NCBI GenBank assembly: GCA_014529385.2
Contig: CM043967.1
Location: forward strand, 134,365,182-134,425,181
DNA: 60,000 nucleotides
DNA from: Adiantum capillus-veneris
Taxonomy: Eukaryota; Streptophyta; Polypodiopsida; Polypodiales; Pteridaceae
Direction: 5' to 3'
Below the pieces are notes generated by a model. It was not told the origin of the DNA. It was given only the letters and a program-made list of their open reading frames with translations, and did not search any database. Position 1 is the first letter of the stretch; the number at the start of each line of letters is the position of its first letter. The position numbers and the translations under genes are program-made. Of this stretch, positions 22,561-34,864 are shown one piece after another.

Positions 22561-23459
22561 TGTCACAGGAACAGAATAATAGAGTAGACAGCAAAAGATA
22601 GAGAAAGAGATCTTTGTATTGATAGAGTTTGATACAACAGAGGAGCAATAAAATATATGGGCGCACTCCGTTGTACAGAGCTCGAACCTCCCGACCACCC
22701 CGAGCTTCAGTTCGCTTGCATGCAGCGTCTCACTCGCACTTGCACTCGCACTCGTAGAAGACGAAGAGATCGGTGAATGATCCCAAAACGCACCACCCGT
22801 CTTTCTATTCTGATTTCTCCTCCAAAAGCATGCGACCTCTCAAAATAGACGCTTTTCTATTTTTGGCGTTCGGTCGACTCGACTTGCACACCAAGTATAC
22901 CTGCGAGAATAAGGTAAGAACGTGATCGCGAAGCGATCCATAAAGGTTAGATTTTTAAAACTTTTTTTTCAGCTGTCTTCAACTGAACATAACTCCCAAA
23001 CGGAGCCAAAACAGCCCAAGTCCGTCTCACACAATCTTGTTGCCCTTGTTGCGCTCTTCGACGACTATGTGATGGAAAATTTCCATAGCCTGCTCTGATT
23101 TGCTGAAAATCAACCTACAAAACAGCATTTTCTACAAAAACGATGCAAAAACAGAAAATCCCACTTTTTTCTTAATCTTTGGCCCTCAACGAGCATGAAA
23201 ACATCAAAATCTCTAAAGACTCAAAGAACCAAAGTTGTTCCTTATAACACAGGCTTCAATCGCTTCATACATCACTTTTTCAAAATCCCACGTTAGCACC
23301 TTCAAAAATGCCCCAGAAAGTGCTTTCCGCATCAAAAAAATTTCTTGGACGAAAACAAACCACACATCCTTCTACACAGTGGAATAACTTTAAAACGACC
23401 AAAAATTCCTAGAAAAACAAAATTTATTGCTGAACACTTCAAAATCAAGTTCTGTTACA
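22561..23459. mobile_element. Solo LTR in the RT-D reverse transcriptase
   Basis: 899 bp starting TGTCACAGGAACAG and ending TTCTGTTACA, so its ends are short inverted repeats (TGTMACAG). It is flanked by the 5-bp duplication TGCCA (22556-22560 and 23460-23464), and the RT text continues directly on the other side (NAYA / TFQDWMNRVFG). No internal region remains, as expected after recombination between the two LTRs. The parent family is not otherwise in the window; a copia origin is a guess. No gene inside. Confidence 0.85.
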
Positions 23460-24390
23460 TGCCACCTTCCAAGATTGGATGAACAGAGTATTTGGTCCAT
23501 ACTTGGGCCATTTTATCAAGGTCTATATGGATGATATTGGCTTCTACAGGTCAAGATTGGCGCACCTGTCAAAGATGTAGTTATGCTTTCAAAGGCTTGA
23601 TGAAGAAGGAGGTCAGCTAAACCCCAAGAAGTGCAAGCTAGCACAGCCTCGAGTGTAGCTATTAGGTCATGTGGTGTCAAAAAATGGTATAGAGGCTGAT
23701 CCCGAAAAGGTGAATGCGTTGGTGTTGATGGAGCCACCATCAGATGCTTAAGGTTTGGCTTCATTTGTTCATAAGATGAAGTATCTATCACGTTTCTTTT
23801 GGTTGTTGTCGCAATATGTGCATCCTCTTGAAAAGAGAGGTCAGCAAGTGCATGGTTATGAGTGGGATGAGAAGCTCAAGAGGCTTTTGATAGGGTCAAG
23901 GAGATTTTGTGTCAGCTGCCAGTAGTATGTCCTCCCAATCAAGAGGAGGACTTCTATGTGTCTATGACAGTGGGCACAGTTGCTATTGGAGCGGTTCTAC
24001 TACAAAAGGTAGGGAGAAGCTACAAGCCGATATACTTCGAGAGCAGGGTGATTAGCCCAAGAGAGGCTACCTACATCAAGGGAGAATAGGGTGATGGCTT
24101 TAGTCTTTGCTTGCAGGAAGTTCAAGGTGCATTTGATTGTGTGCAAGTTTTTTGTGTTGACAGTTAATAATCTATTGCCAGAGGTAGTACTACATTTGAA
24201 CCCAGGAAGGAGGATTATGAAGTGGGTGTTGGAGCTGCAAGAGTTCGAGTTCAACTTCAAGGTAGATCACATGAGTCAGTCTCACTTGGTAGACATTCTT
24301 GTTAGCAAAACTATCGATTTGACGGCCTATCCAAGAGTGGTACGAGATGAAGCTAAGGAGGAGCGGGATTTGGAGGACGCTTCTACGATG
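23460..24390 (+). pseudogene. pol: RT-D reverse transcriptase C-terminal part and RNase H
   Basis: Resumes with TFQDWMNRVFGPYLGHF and VYMDDIGF (catalytic D-D), then LLGHVVSKNGIEADP and MKYLSRFFWLLSQ. RNase H has GTVAIGAVLLQKVGRSYKPIYFESRV and the LQEFEFNFKVDH connection. Frame changes and stops (23579, 24088) break it. Confidence 0.8.
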
Positions 24391-24740
24391 TGGTTCCACG
24401 TCGCATATCGAAGGGTAGTACAGAAGGTAGGAGGAGGTGTGGTGATACACAATCCACACGGCAAAGATATATTTTTGAAGGTGTATGATCTAGAGGATTT
24501 CCACACCAAAAATGAGGCAGGGTATCTCACTTTGCATCTGGGTTTAAAGCAGTGTATAGAGTTCGGCATTTCAAGGTTGGTAGTGAAGGGAGATGCGTTG
24601 CTAGTCATCAAGCAAATGCTCGGCCAATGGCAGGTAAAGCGCGATTTATTGAAGCATTGGTTCTTTTCCATCAAGAAGATGCTAAAGTCTTTTGAAGAGG
24701 TCCAATTCAAGCATGTGAGATGAGAGCAGAACCAAGAGGC
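24391..24740 (+). pseudogene. RT-D second (archaeal-type) RNase H
   Basis: After the usual RNase H the frame continues VGGGVVIHNPHGKDIFLKVYDLEDFHTKNEAGYLTLHLGLKQCIEFG and LVVKGDALLVIKQMLGQW. This is the additional RNase H typical of the Tat lineage. Catalytic residues are present in part (E in KNEAGYLTL, D in KGDALLV). Confidence 0.7.
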
Positions 24741-26050
24741 GGATCAGCTAACAAGTACCAAAGTGCAGGTGCATGTTACAGGCTTATATGTGGCCCCAAT
24801 CACTTATGCAGATAGGGAGACTCTAAAGGAAATTGAATGGTTTTTGAATACGGGGCAATGTTCAAAGGGTTTTTCTAAGCTACAGAAGAGAAAAAGGCCC
24901 GCAAATTCACATTGGTAGGTGAAGATCTCATGAACTATGGGCGTGATGGAGTGCTTAGAAGGGTGTTTTACAAAGAAGAGATAGAAATGGTGCTGGAACA
25001 ATGCCACGAGGAAAGTGGACATCAAGGCAAAGACCAGGTTCTGTTTCAAGTGCTTAGATCAGGTTTTTGGTGGCCTTCCATTGTGAAGGACGTTCATTAC
25101 TAGTGTAAGACGTGCCACGAGTGTCAAACTATAGGTGAAAGACGAGTGGTAGAGGAGTCACAAGGTGCCATCATCGCACAAAGTGCTTTTGAGAAGTGGG
25201 TTCTGGATGTCATAGGTCCTCTCCCAAAGTCTACGAGCTGTAAGAAGTACGTGGTGGTAGCCATTGACTACCTTACAATATGGGTCGAGGCCAAAGTTGT
25301 GAAGGAATTAAATGCTCATATGGTGGTTCAGTTTGTGTTTGATAACATCTGTTGCCGTTTTCGTGTTCCATGGGTGTTAGTTTCTGATAGGGGTCAGGGG
25401 TTTAGAAGCAAGCTCATGAGTGCATTAGTGGAAAAGTTAAAGATTCATCATTGATTTTCCTCGCCATATCACCCCCAATGCAATGGTCTAGTCGAGAGTG
25501 CTAATGGGCAAATCGTCAAGATTTTAACAAAGTACGTGTACAAGCAGGAAGCTGAGTGGGAGAAAAATTTAGAGAAGTGTATGTGGGCATATAGGACGTC
25601 CTATAAGGTAGCTACAAACTTCACTCCATTCGAGCTAGTCTATGGTAAGGAGGTTGTGTTGCCGGTGCATGCGCAGCTAGGTGATTTGAAGGGTATGTGG
25701 CGTGTCAATTCCACCCAACAAGGAGTTCTACAAGATCGAATAGCCAGTTTAGAGGCTTTGTAGATGGACAGAGTAGTAGCGGTAGACTACTATGTGAAGC
25801 AGATAGAGAAGCATGTTGCCAAGTTTAATCAGAACCTGCTAGACAAGAAGATAGAAGAAGGAGACCTGGTCATGAAGTACGAAAGCTACCTAGATTTCAC
25901 ATTCCATAAAAAGTTTAAGAAGAAGTGGACATGTTCATATAAAGTGAAAAAAGCCTTTCCAAATGGAACCTATTAGCTGGTAAGAGCAAATGGCAAGCTT
26001 CTTAGGAACAAGGTGAATGGTGTGCGGCTCAAACTGTTTTTGAGAGGGAT
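24741..26050 (+). pseudogene. pol: RT-D integrase
   Basis: Zinc domain CHEESGHQGKDQ...CKTCHECQ (one stop between), core VLDVIGPL, VSDRGQGF and NGLVESANGQ giving all three D-D-E residues, then FTPFELVYGKEVVLP, KKWTCSYKVKKAFPNGTY and KVNGVRLKLFL. Stops at 25101, 25452, 25761 and 25974 fit TGG or CGA/CAG mutated by transitions. So the catalytic residues survive but the frame does not. Confidence 0.85.
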
Positions 26051-26271
26051 TTAGTACCCGAAGTGCATCAAATTATAGTCAAAGAGGGTGGGCAACCCAC
26101 CTAAAGCATGCGATGTGCGAGAGAAAGGAGATGAAGATTTTCTACATAGCCTATCCATATAGTTATGGTTTTGCGAGTGCTTTCAATCATCAGTTTGGTG
26201 TGCCGGTTTTAAAGTTTTCTACATATGCTTTTGGTCAAACATAAATGTTCGACGAGGGGGCTGGGCAATGA
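26051..26271 (+). other. RT-D 3' untranslated region and polypurine tract
   Basis: Short non-coding text; the tract GAGGGGGCTGGG near 26254 lies just before the 3' LTR start TGGTGCAGCC at 26272. Confidence 0.6.
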
Positions 26272-26310
26272 TGGTGCAGCCAAAGTTGGTAAAAGCTAGG
26301 AGGTGGTCTA
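26272..26310 (+). repeat. RT-D 3' LTR, first 39 bp
   Basis: Matches 17705-17743 (GTAGCCAAAGTTGG, GCTAGGAGGTGGTCTA). Cut after GTCTA by RT-F; the remainder is at 37887-40196. Confidence 0.85.
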
Positions 26311-26737
26311 TGTTAAGTATGGATCCTGATTTACCCCTTGTAATTTTTGGTGGTAAAAGTGCACATTTGTAAGGCCCCCATTATGAGGAGAAGCCATCGC
26401 GCGTGAAGGAAAATCACTCGCCGGAAATAAAAAAATTCACATCCAAGAATCAAGGGCAACTTTAGGGGACTTTTTTTTTCCTTCGCCAGAATATTACTTT
26501 TCACTGGAATATTATGGCCGGACGCGAGCCGGAAAGTGGTTGGAAAACAACCGGTTGGTTGGCCGGTGGCCAGTGGTCGGAAGTCAATGGCCGGTGGCCG
26601 GTGGCCGAATTCAAAGGCGGACTTGTCTTCTCAAGGACGGCCACACATGGGTGGATTGGAGAGTCCCATTTGGACTTATCTACACAACGACGACTACACA
26701 TGGCTGCCTCTCATGAGAGAGGGCAGCCCTTTTGGCC

Positions 26738-26744
26738 TATAAAA
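26738..26744 (+). promoter_or_regulatory. RT-F LTR TATA box
   Basis: TATAAAA in GGCCTATAAAAGGAGGCC; the same sequence occurs in the 3' LTR at 37567-37573. Confidence 0.75.
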
Positions 26745-26944
26745 GGAGGCCATTTCTACACACATTTCAGAGTGTGAAGTTGATGCAACAAGGTGGGTGT
26801 GAGGTGGTGAGAGTGAAGCAAGGTGAGAGCTCTATTAAGGGTATAATCCCTTTGTAAACCACTTCTTGTTTTGAAGTACTAAAGCCATTGAGTGGCTGCT
26901 TTCCCGTGGACGTACCCCACATTGGGTGGACCACATATATCGTG

Positions 26945-26948
<4 letters not shown>

Positions 26949-27012
<64 letters not shown>
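26949..27012 (+). repeat. CT microsatellite, 64 bp
   Basis: Accounts for most of the length difference to the 3' LTR, where only 16 bp (37778-37793, interrupted) are present. Confidence 0.97.
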
Positions 27013-27015
<3 letters not shown>

Positions 27016-27102
27016 CTATAATCTCTTATGTGTGAAATCTATCTCTCTCCATTAAGTAATCTACTCAAATATCTATTTAGCTACATCTTATTTCCTAACA
27101 AC

Positions 27103-27118
27103 TGGTATCAGAGCAAGG
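27103..27118 (+). other. RT-F primer binding site
   Basis: TGGTATCAGAGC, the initiator-Met tRNA site of copia elements, two bases after the LTR. Confidence 0.92.
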
Positions 27119-27173
27119 TTTTCTCGTAGCTAAATTATCTCAAGGAAAGGGTTCTTTGAATTGAGTGGGAGTT

Positions 27174-27930
27174 ATGGCAGAGGAAGGGAAGCTCAAGATT
27201 GAGAAGTTCAATGGCAAAAACTACCAACATTGGAAGATGCAGATTGAAGACTATCTCTACCAGAAGGACCTCTATTTTCCACTAGGGGTTCTTGCAAAGA
27301 AGCCCGCAACGATGGCAAATGAAGCATGGATTGTCCTTGATTGAAAGGCACTGGGAACGATCCGGTTAAGCTTGGTGTCAACGGTGGCCCTCAATGTTTT
27401 GGAGATGAAGACCACGGAGGACTTGATGAAGTCAGTTGATGACTTCTACGAGAAACCATTGGCATCCAGTAAGGTATTTCTTATGAAGCGCTTGTTCAAT
27501 CTAAAGATGGCAGAGAATGTTTCAGTTGCAGAACACCTAAATGACTTTAACACAAACATAAGTCAACTTCGATCGGTGAAAATCAATTTCAATGACGAAG
27601 TGCGAGCTCTCCTTAAACTATCATCTCTACCAGATAGTTGGGACAGCCTTGTGATGGCTGTAAGTAATTCTATTTCTGCCACAAATACTCTTAAGTTTGA
27701 TGATGTTGTGGGTGTTCTCCTAAGCGAGGAAATACAAAGGGGAATCACAGGAGAATCATCAAGTGATGCACTATTAGTGGAAACAAGAGGAAGGCCGAGG
27801 GAGAGGTTCAAAAACCAAAAGGGTAGTGATCGCTCAATATGGAGCAAGTCATGCACAAAGTTAGTTCTTGAATGTTGAAACTGCGGCAAGAAGGGCCACG
27901 TAAAGAAGGATTGAAGGTCCAAGAAGAAGA
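27174..27930 (+). pseudogene. gag: RT-F gag
   Basis: Begins MAEEGKLKIEKFNGKNYQHWKMQ, a classic copia Gag start, followed by LMKRLFNLKMAENVSVAEHLNDF and LLKLSSLPDSWDSL. TGA at 27342 and 27876, and the last Cys of the knuckle NCGKKGHVKKD-x is a TGA at 27912. One frame throughout. Confidence 0.9.
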
Positions 27931-29558
27931 AGGAGACTGAGTCTCAAGACAACAAGCCAATATCGAAGGCCAATGTGGCAGGTAAAGTAGACCAAGATGC
28001 TCTAATTCTCTCATTAGACAATGTGTCTAATTCTTGGATAGTAGATTTCAGGGCTTCATTCCATGTGACACTACACAAGCAACATTTCCAAGATCACACC
28101 AAAGGTAATTTTGGGTATGTATACTTGGGAGATGATGAAGCTTGTAAGATTGTCGGCAAAAAGGTACAGTTTTGGTCAAAATTGCTAACGAAAATGAATG
28201 GAATCTTAAAGATGTTAGGCATGTTCCTTTTCTTCGGAAAAATTTGATCTCTACAGAACAATTGGACGATGAAGGTCATGACATTGCATTCGGAAGCAAA
28301 CTGTGGAAGATCTCAAAGGGATCTTTGGTGGTTGCCAAGTGAGAAAAGGTTTGTTCACTTTACTTGTGTACTGTTAGCATGCAACCTTCATCTTGTGCAA
28401 CAATTACAAAAGTCGACAGTGCGGTGTGGCACTATCATCTTGGGCATATGAGTGCCAAAGGAATGCAAATCCTTCAAACAAAGAGCTTCTACCAGGTTTG
28501 GACTTAGAGTTTTGTGAAGATTGTGTTTATGGTAAACAAAAGAGGATAAATTTCAAAAATTAGGAAATGAAAGAAAAAATAAAAAACTTGAGTTCGTTCA
28601 TTTTGATGTTTGGGGTCCTGTAAGTACACCATCACTTGGTGGCTCATTGTACTATGTAACATTCATAGACGATCCGACATGAAAAATATGGGTTTATGTC
28701 ATGAAGAATAAGTCCGATGTATTTTCCATATTTCAAAGCTGGAAAGCCTTTGTGGAGAATGAAAGAGGTACCAAGGTTAAATGCCTCAAATCTGACAATG
28801 GAGGCGAATATTGGAGCCAATATTTTGAAAGCTTTTGTGCTAGCAATGGCATTCGGAGGCAAAGGACAACCCCAAGGACACTTCAACAAAATGGGATTTC
28901 GGAAAGGATGAATAGGAAAATCTTGAAGCAAGCACGAAGCATGTGGCTACATGCAGGCCTAATGCTTGAGCTTTGGGCGGAAGCAGTAAGTACGTCTATG
29001 CACTTAATCAATCGGTCACCCTCAACTGCATTGGATGGGGGAGTTCTAGAAGAGGCATGGATAGGTAAACCGGTGAATTATTCATTTCTCAAAGTGTTTG
29101 GGTGTGAGGCTTTCATGCACATAGATAGAAGTCTAAGATCAAAGCTAGATGCAAAGTCCAAAAAGTGTTTCTTCATTCACTATGGAGAAGGTGACTTTGG
29201 GTATCGCCTATGGAATCCTGAAGATGGTAAAATCTTAAGTAGTAGGGATGTAATTTTTAACGAACAAAATATGTACAAAGATTACTTGGAAAGAAAACCA
29301 ACAAAAGAAACAGGTGATGAGTACATGGAGCTTGAGGACAGTGAAGACTCAAGGACTGCAAATGGTGACAATGTGCAACAACGTCAACCAAATGAGGAGC
29401 CTCATCCTATTTCCCGGAGATCTACCAGAGCAAGTAGACCTCCAGAAAGGTTTGCTCCTTCCTTCAACCATCTCTTGAACTCAGATTCTGGAGAGCCGGA
29501 ATCATATGAAGAAGCTATGCAACATGAATCCAAAGAAGAATGGACGAAGAGCATGTAA
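27931..29558 (+). pseudogene. pol: RT-F protease and integrase
   Basis: The protease loop reads SWIVDFRASFHVT where copia elements have D-S-G, so Ser and Gly of the active site are lost, both by transition-type changes. The integrase zinc part has HYHLGHMSAKGM and FCEDCVYGKQ. The core has FDVWGP, KSDNGGEY and QNGISERMNR, so the D-D-E triad is complete. A long frame runs 28701-29558 through FLKVFGCEAFMH to the acidic linker before RT. Frameshifts near 28200 and 28500. Confidence 0.9.
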
Positions 29559-31047
29559 GTGGAAATGGACTCACTACATCGCAACCAAACATGGGAGTTG
29601 GTTGAGTTGCCTAAAGATAAGCGGGCACTTCAAAACAAGTGGGTGTACAAGCTAAAGGAAGAAGAAGGTGGGAAGAAAAGATACCAGTCTAGGCTTGTGG
29701 TAAAAGGGTTTTCTCAAAAGAAAGGTATTGACTTCAATGCAATATTTTCTCCTGTTGTAAAAATGAACTCAATTAGGCTTGTCTTAAGCCTTGTGGCTGC
29801 TCATGATCTAAATCTCGAGCAAATGGATGTAAATACGGCATCCCTCACGGTGACTTAGAGGAGGAAATCTACATGCTTCAACCATAGGGGTATGAAGTAA
29901 AAGGTAAGGAGAAAATGGTTTGTAGATTAAAGAAGAGCTTGTATGGTTTAAAACAAGCATCAAGAAAATGGTACTTCAAGTTTGATCTCGATGGATGTTG
30001 GATCATGGATTCACAAGATGAAACTCAGATCACTGCGTCTACACGAAGAATTTGGGAGATGGGAAATTCATCATCCTAATGTTGTATGTTGATGACATGT
30101 TGATTGCAAGTGCTAACATGCGGGACATCAAAGACCTAAAAGAGGAGCTGTCTAAATCTTTTTCAATGAAAGATATAGGTGCTGCAAAGAGGATACTTGG
30201 TATGAAAATATCAAGGGACAGAACGAAGAAGACAATAAAGCTATCTCAAGAGGATTACATCAAGAAGGTACTAGAAAGGTTTGCAATGCAAAATGCAAAA
30301 CCAGTTTCTACACCTTTGGCTGGTCACTTTAAACTAATGAAGTATATGTGTCCAAAGACACAAGAGGAGATAGCCTATATGTCTAAAGTTCCATATGCTG
30401 CAACGGTAGGTTCTCTAATGTTAACTATGGTCTGGACAAGGCCAAACATTGCACATGCAGTGGGAGTTTTGAGTAGGTTCTTGGACAACCCAGGTAAAGA
30501 GCATTGGCAAGCTGTGAAGTGGATACTTAGGTATCTAAAAGGGACAACAACAAATGCTTTGTATTTTGGAGGAACTGATATTTTTTTAGAAGGGTATGCT
30601 AATGCAGATATGGCAGGTGATAAAGATACTCGAAGGAGCACTACTGGCTATGTCTTCACGGTTGGGGGCATAGCAGTAAGCCAGGCTTCAAAGCTACAGA
30701 AAGTGGTCTCACTTTCTACCACAGAAGTACAGTATGTAGCAATGATGGAGGCAAGCAAAGAAATTCTGTGGCTTCACAGATTCTTAGAAGAGCTTGGATT
30801 CAAACAAGACAATTGTGTCTTGTACAATGATATCCACAACGATATCCATCTTGCAAAGAACTCAGCCTTTCATTCAAGGACAAAGCACATTGAGGGGAGA
30901 TATCACTTCATACCCACTCTTTTGGAAGAGGAACAACTAAAGCTAGGAAAGGTGCATACAAGTGAAAATCCTGCAGACATGTTTACAAAGGTGGTCAACA
31001 AGGAGAAGTTGAGCTTTTGCTCATCTTCAATCAGCATTCAAGGATAA
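29559..31047 (+). pseudogene. pol: RT-F reverse transcriptase and RNase H
   Basis: TWELVELPKDKRALQNKWVYKLK, RLVVKGFSQKKGIDF and LEQMDVNTASL (motif A), then a one-base loss near 29845 and GDLEEEIYMLQP. From 30052 one open frame of 331 codons has LYVDDMLIAS, KPVSTPLAGHFKL, LRYLKGTTTNALYFGG, RNase H motifs (ANADMAGD, STTEVQYVAM, DIHLAKN) and the normal C-terminal ENPADMFTK. Confidence 0.9.
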
Positions 31048-31109
31048 GAAGCCAGTGATGGTCGATTTTTGAAAATCAAAGAAAAAAAGAAAAAAAGGTT
31101 TATTTTTTC
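31048..31109 (+). other. RT-F 3' untranslated region before the RT-G insertion
   Basis: A/G-rich, ends TTTTC before the RT-G LTR start; no gene. Confidence 0.5.
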
Positions 31110-31695
31110 TGTGCCGGAGCCTTAGCGAAACCATCAGAAGGCTTAAGCAATGCCGTGGCCAACCTCACAGCCCTAACTAAACAATACCCCAGCCTCGCAG
31201 GCCTCCATCCCTCTTTTCCCCTCATCCATTCCGTTTTATCTCTCCCTCTCTCTCTCTCTCTCTCGCTCACAACCAAGGTAATGGTCACAGGCTGCAGGTG
31301 GTGGCCCATTGCTATTCATCACAGCCGTAGCAGGCCCGAAGATCCTCTCTCTCTATCTCCCTCGCTGCCTACCAATGGCCGATCACACTCGCTCCTCTCT
31401 CTAATATCATCTCTCTCTCTCAACCACACCCCCCCTTACTAGCCACCCTCGGTCAGGAGCGGCCTCGAGCACCCACCCCCTTCTCTCGCTTTCTCTCTTG
31501 TGCTCCCACTATGTGAAGCCCATAGCCGCATACGAACACACTCTCTCCCTTGCTCTCTATGCAAGCCGGTAACCCAAAAATATTCCCTCTCTCTCCCCCA
31601 CCCGCTCGCCTCACCCCTCCCTCGGCCTCACTCTCCCTCCCATGGCCCGGTACACACCCCTTTCCCTCTCTTCCCCACCCCATTGACTTACTCCC

Positions 31696-31698
<3 letters not shown>

Positions 31699-31733
<35 letters not shown>
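31699..31733 (+). repeat. CT microsatellite
   Basis: (CT)17 in the RT-G LTR, upstream of the TATA box. Confidence 0.95.
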
Positions 31734-31737
<4 letters not shown>

Positions 31738-32007
31738 CATACACCCCCCCCCCCTACCCCACTTCATTGCCTAAGCCCCTTCCCTTCCCTCGCTCGATGT
31801 CAGCTAAAGGTGGCGCGCCATCTCTCTCTCGCTCTCAGCCGCTCATGGCCACAGCCCGAAGGCGCAAGGATAGGATACACACACGCACCCTTATCCACAC
31901 ACATCTCACCACCTCCCCCCCCCCCCCCCCCCCTCTCTCTCTCGCGCGCTCTGCACACAGTGCCCGCTCGCAGGACTCTCTCCTTCTCTCGGCCTGTGAT
32001 GGTGCAT

Positions 32008-32010
<3 letters not shown>

Positions 32011-32077
<67 letters not shown>
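32011..32077 (+). repeat. CT microsatellite
   Basis: About 33 CT units, followed by a CA array at 32115-32142. Confidence 0.95.
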
Positions 32078-32080
<3 letters not shown>

Positions 32081-32765
32081 CACATACCACACACATAGGT
32101 GCAACTCTCGAGCACCACACACACACACACACACACACACACCATCCCCACCCCACTCATCCTCGCGTTCACAATCTGCAGCAGGCCGCCAGTAAACATG
32201 AAACAAAGAAAATAAAAATATATAATATATATTATATACATAATAAAGCCCCGTTCCCATGCACGCATACGCACCCACATCTATATATATACACACATAC
32301 TCACTCATGCATCCATACGTACACACACACACACGCACAAACGCACACACATGATAAAATACAAAAAAAGAGGATCCTACGACAACGACGACCTCGACAA
32401 AAGAAGGAAAACCCAAAGCAAGCACGCACCGCCCCGGTTGATCCCAAAAAGAAGTACGCGCTACACCGACGCACCGGCAACACACCATTCACCAACATCA
32501 CGCAATCACGATGCCATTTTTAGTAATTTGTAGGTTATGTTCATCATTTCTTCAGTTTTCACCCAAGCCTTGTAAAATTCCCAACTTGTAAATTCCCTCT
32601 CTCTAGGTGATGGTCACAAAGGCCCACCTAGAGATTCTCATTTTTTTTTAATAACCTCCCAAAACAAAGCAAGGGTCAACCACACCGGGCCCATCGCTTG
32701 CTTTGTCTCCCCGATTAGCTTACCCTAATCACACCGGGATTACCATAATCCAAGCAGCCAACACC

Positions 32766-32772
32766 TATAAAT
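32766..32772 (+). promoter_or_regulatory. RT-G LTR TATA-like box
   Basis: TATAAAT in ACACCTATAAATTGGC, with CT/GT arrays some 380 bp downstream. Confidence 0.5.
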
Positions 32773-33144
32773 TGGCAATGAGAGGTCACTATTGGGGGGG
32801 GCAATTCATGAGAGGTCAGCACTTGATAGAGTGTAGTGGGAAGAGTTGACACTATTGGCATCACGGGGAAGGAGGCTTGTGTGTTGGTTTGCCTTGGGAA
32901 TTGCACCATGTGAAGGGAGCCACGTCCACCTCTCGACTCCAATGATCGATGCACACACATATACATGCTCTTGGTAGCAAGCTTCACAATCATTGAGTCA
33001 TCTTAGAGAACGCACCAAGTAGTTGCACCATCTTCTCTCCCTACCTCTCTATCACCACGGTGTGCCACCTTGCTGGAAGGAAGGTCATTGTAAATAATAC
33101 AAAAATAATTCTCCCTCACACCCTCGATGGTTTTCATCAATTGT

Positions 33145-33254
<110 letters not shown>

Positions 33255-33306
33255 GTTTGGGGTGTTCATATCATCGTGGTCTGTGTCCTTACCGCTCAAA
33301 GCTAGG

Positions 33307-33324
33307 TGGTGCCCCCTGTTCGCT
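33307..33324 (+). other. RT-G primer binding site
   Basis: TGGTGCCCCCTG after spacer AAGCTAGG, the same layout as 7368-7384. Confidence 0.65.
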
Positions 33325-33480
33325 TTACCGTGAGGCTCGAGGCGGGCCATTCGGACCTCGGCGTTTTAGAGGCCATCGAGGTTTGGGGTTTGCTTTGCTC
33401 CCGTCATTTGGTGTCCCCACTAAGGAGGGCTTCTAAGACCCTTTGGTTTACAATGCTTGAAGTGATGCACGCCATCAATC

Positions 33481-33720
33481 ATGGACGAATGGTTGAAGGA
33501 ATTTTCTAACTGGAGGATGGAAGAAGAGGAGACTAAGGAGGCACTAGCCGCCTTCATTGAAGTACTACCGCCAGGCTACAGTGTTGTCAGTATTCAAGAG
33601 GTAAATTCTCCATCTCGTGTTGCTCGTTCTAACCACAAATTGAGAGCATCAGGTGGGAGGTCGGTGAAGTGTCATCACTGTTGTCAACCAAGACACACTG
33701 TCAATAAGTGCCAGCAATGA
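33481..33720 (+). pseudogene. Gag-like fragment with zinc knuckle of uncertain origin
   Basis: 79 codons ending GGRSVKCHHCCQPRHTVNKCQQ, a CX2CX4HX4C knuckle, preceded by LPPGYSVVSI, which resembles the end of a copia-type Gag. It sits before the gypsy gag of RT-G, where such a domain is not expected. Either RT-G carries captured sequence or it is a relic of another insertion. Confidence 0.45.
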
Positions 33721-33766
33721 AGGCAGTGAAAGGGCTGAAATCATCTACATCGACATTCATCGGAAG

Positions 33767-34860
33767 AAGTCATTCACATCAAAGAAGGAAAGAAAATGGT
33801 GAGGCCTCTTTTCCCTTAAGAAACTACAATAAAAGTTATAAACTTTACTCCAAAGTGGCCTAAAGGGGCTGCTCAAGCCAAAGGTAAGGAAAGATGACGA
33901 CGCTTCACGACTTCGAATTTTTCCTCTACTGATGAAAGTAGAGGCCAAATCCTGGTATAATGCATTGCCCCAAGCTACCAAGAATGCATGGGATCTGTTA
34001 AGGGCTTCTTTTGTAAAGAGGTTTGGTGGAGGCACAACCTCGGAGAAGCTATGGCATCTATTGACGGAGTTGAAGCGGGGAGGTCTGCTAGAGTATGCCA
34101 CCTACGAGTCCAAATTTGTGGACTTATGGGAGAGATGGGTTGCCTCATTGGAGGAAGGCAAAGGAGCACCTAATATCCTAAAGAAGGACCATTTCATTGC
34201 TGGTATATGGTCGTCGCTTAGAGAGAAGGTGAAGGGAAGGTTTCCTGCAACATATGAGTTGGCAGTCGAAGTAGCCCGCCTTAAAGACAAGAAGCTGCGC
34301 ATGCAAGCAAGATTAAACAAGTCAAAGGAAAGAAGCTCGGCCCAGCCAACCCCAGTGACCGCAACACCCAGTCATAGAGCCCAACCGCAAGAGGCATCCG
34401 AAGAGCATCAAGACCTGCTGAGTCGCGTCACCACCCAACTACAGAGTTTATTTGTGCATCTGATGCAGCAAGGGCATGCACCTGTCAGGAATCTAGAACA
34501 AGGAAGAGGCCAACAATGGCAAAACCAAGAGTACCACTATTACAACTACGGGGAAGATGGACATGGAATGTATTACTACCCACACCCAAGGAGGCAGAAT
34601 TTAAGTAGAGGGGGGAGATAGAATTAGATCTCTCCGCCAAGAGAAAGACCACCACCACCTAGGCAACCAGGATTGATCCCACCAGTCCAAATCCTTCGAC
34701 CACCTGTACAATAGCAACCACCACCCCAACCTCTCATTCCACCACTACCCCCACCACCTGCTATGAACCAAGTAGTGAGTGTTATTAGCTTGGAGGCTAA
34801 AGGGAAGGAAAAGGTAGAAGAATCAGTTTGAGAGAAGCACAAATGGAAAGTAAAGGTAGA
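33767..34860 (+). pseudogene. gag: RT-G gag
   Basis: LLMKVEAKSWYNALPQATK, FVKRFGGGTTSEKLWHLLTELK and HFIAGIWSSLREKVKGRFP are gypsy Gag core motifs. The open part is 33932-34621 (229 codons), but similarity begins before its ATG (ASRLRIFPLL) so the start is upstream. The C-terminal part is Gln/Tyr/Gly-rich, then Pro-rich after the stop at 34619. Confidence 0.85.
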
Positions 34861-34864
34861 AGAA

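Larger units (their letters stand above)
26311..27100 (+). repeat. RT-F 5' LTR (790 bp)
   Basis: Contains GGCCGGTGGCC-type short repeats near 26560-26605, TATAAAA at 26738-26744 and a (CT)32 array at 26949-27012. About 10% different from the 3' copy by eye in the part compared. Confidence 0.9.

Noticed and set aside
22561-23459. Group II intron or host intron in the RT-D RT
   Set aside because: The 5-bp duplication TGCCA and TG...CA ends fit a solo LTR; no intron boundaries.
31453-32533. Several overlapping frames up to 237 codons on both strands
   Set aside because: Built from CT, CA and poly-C tracts of the RT-G LTR; low complexity and mutually overlapping.
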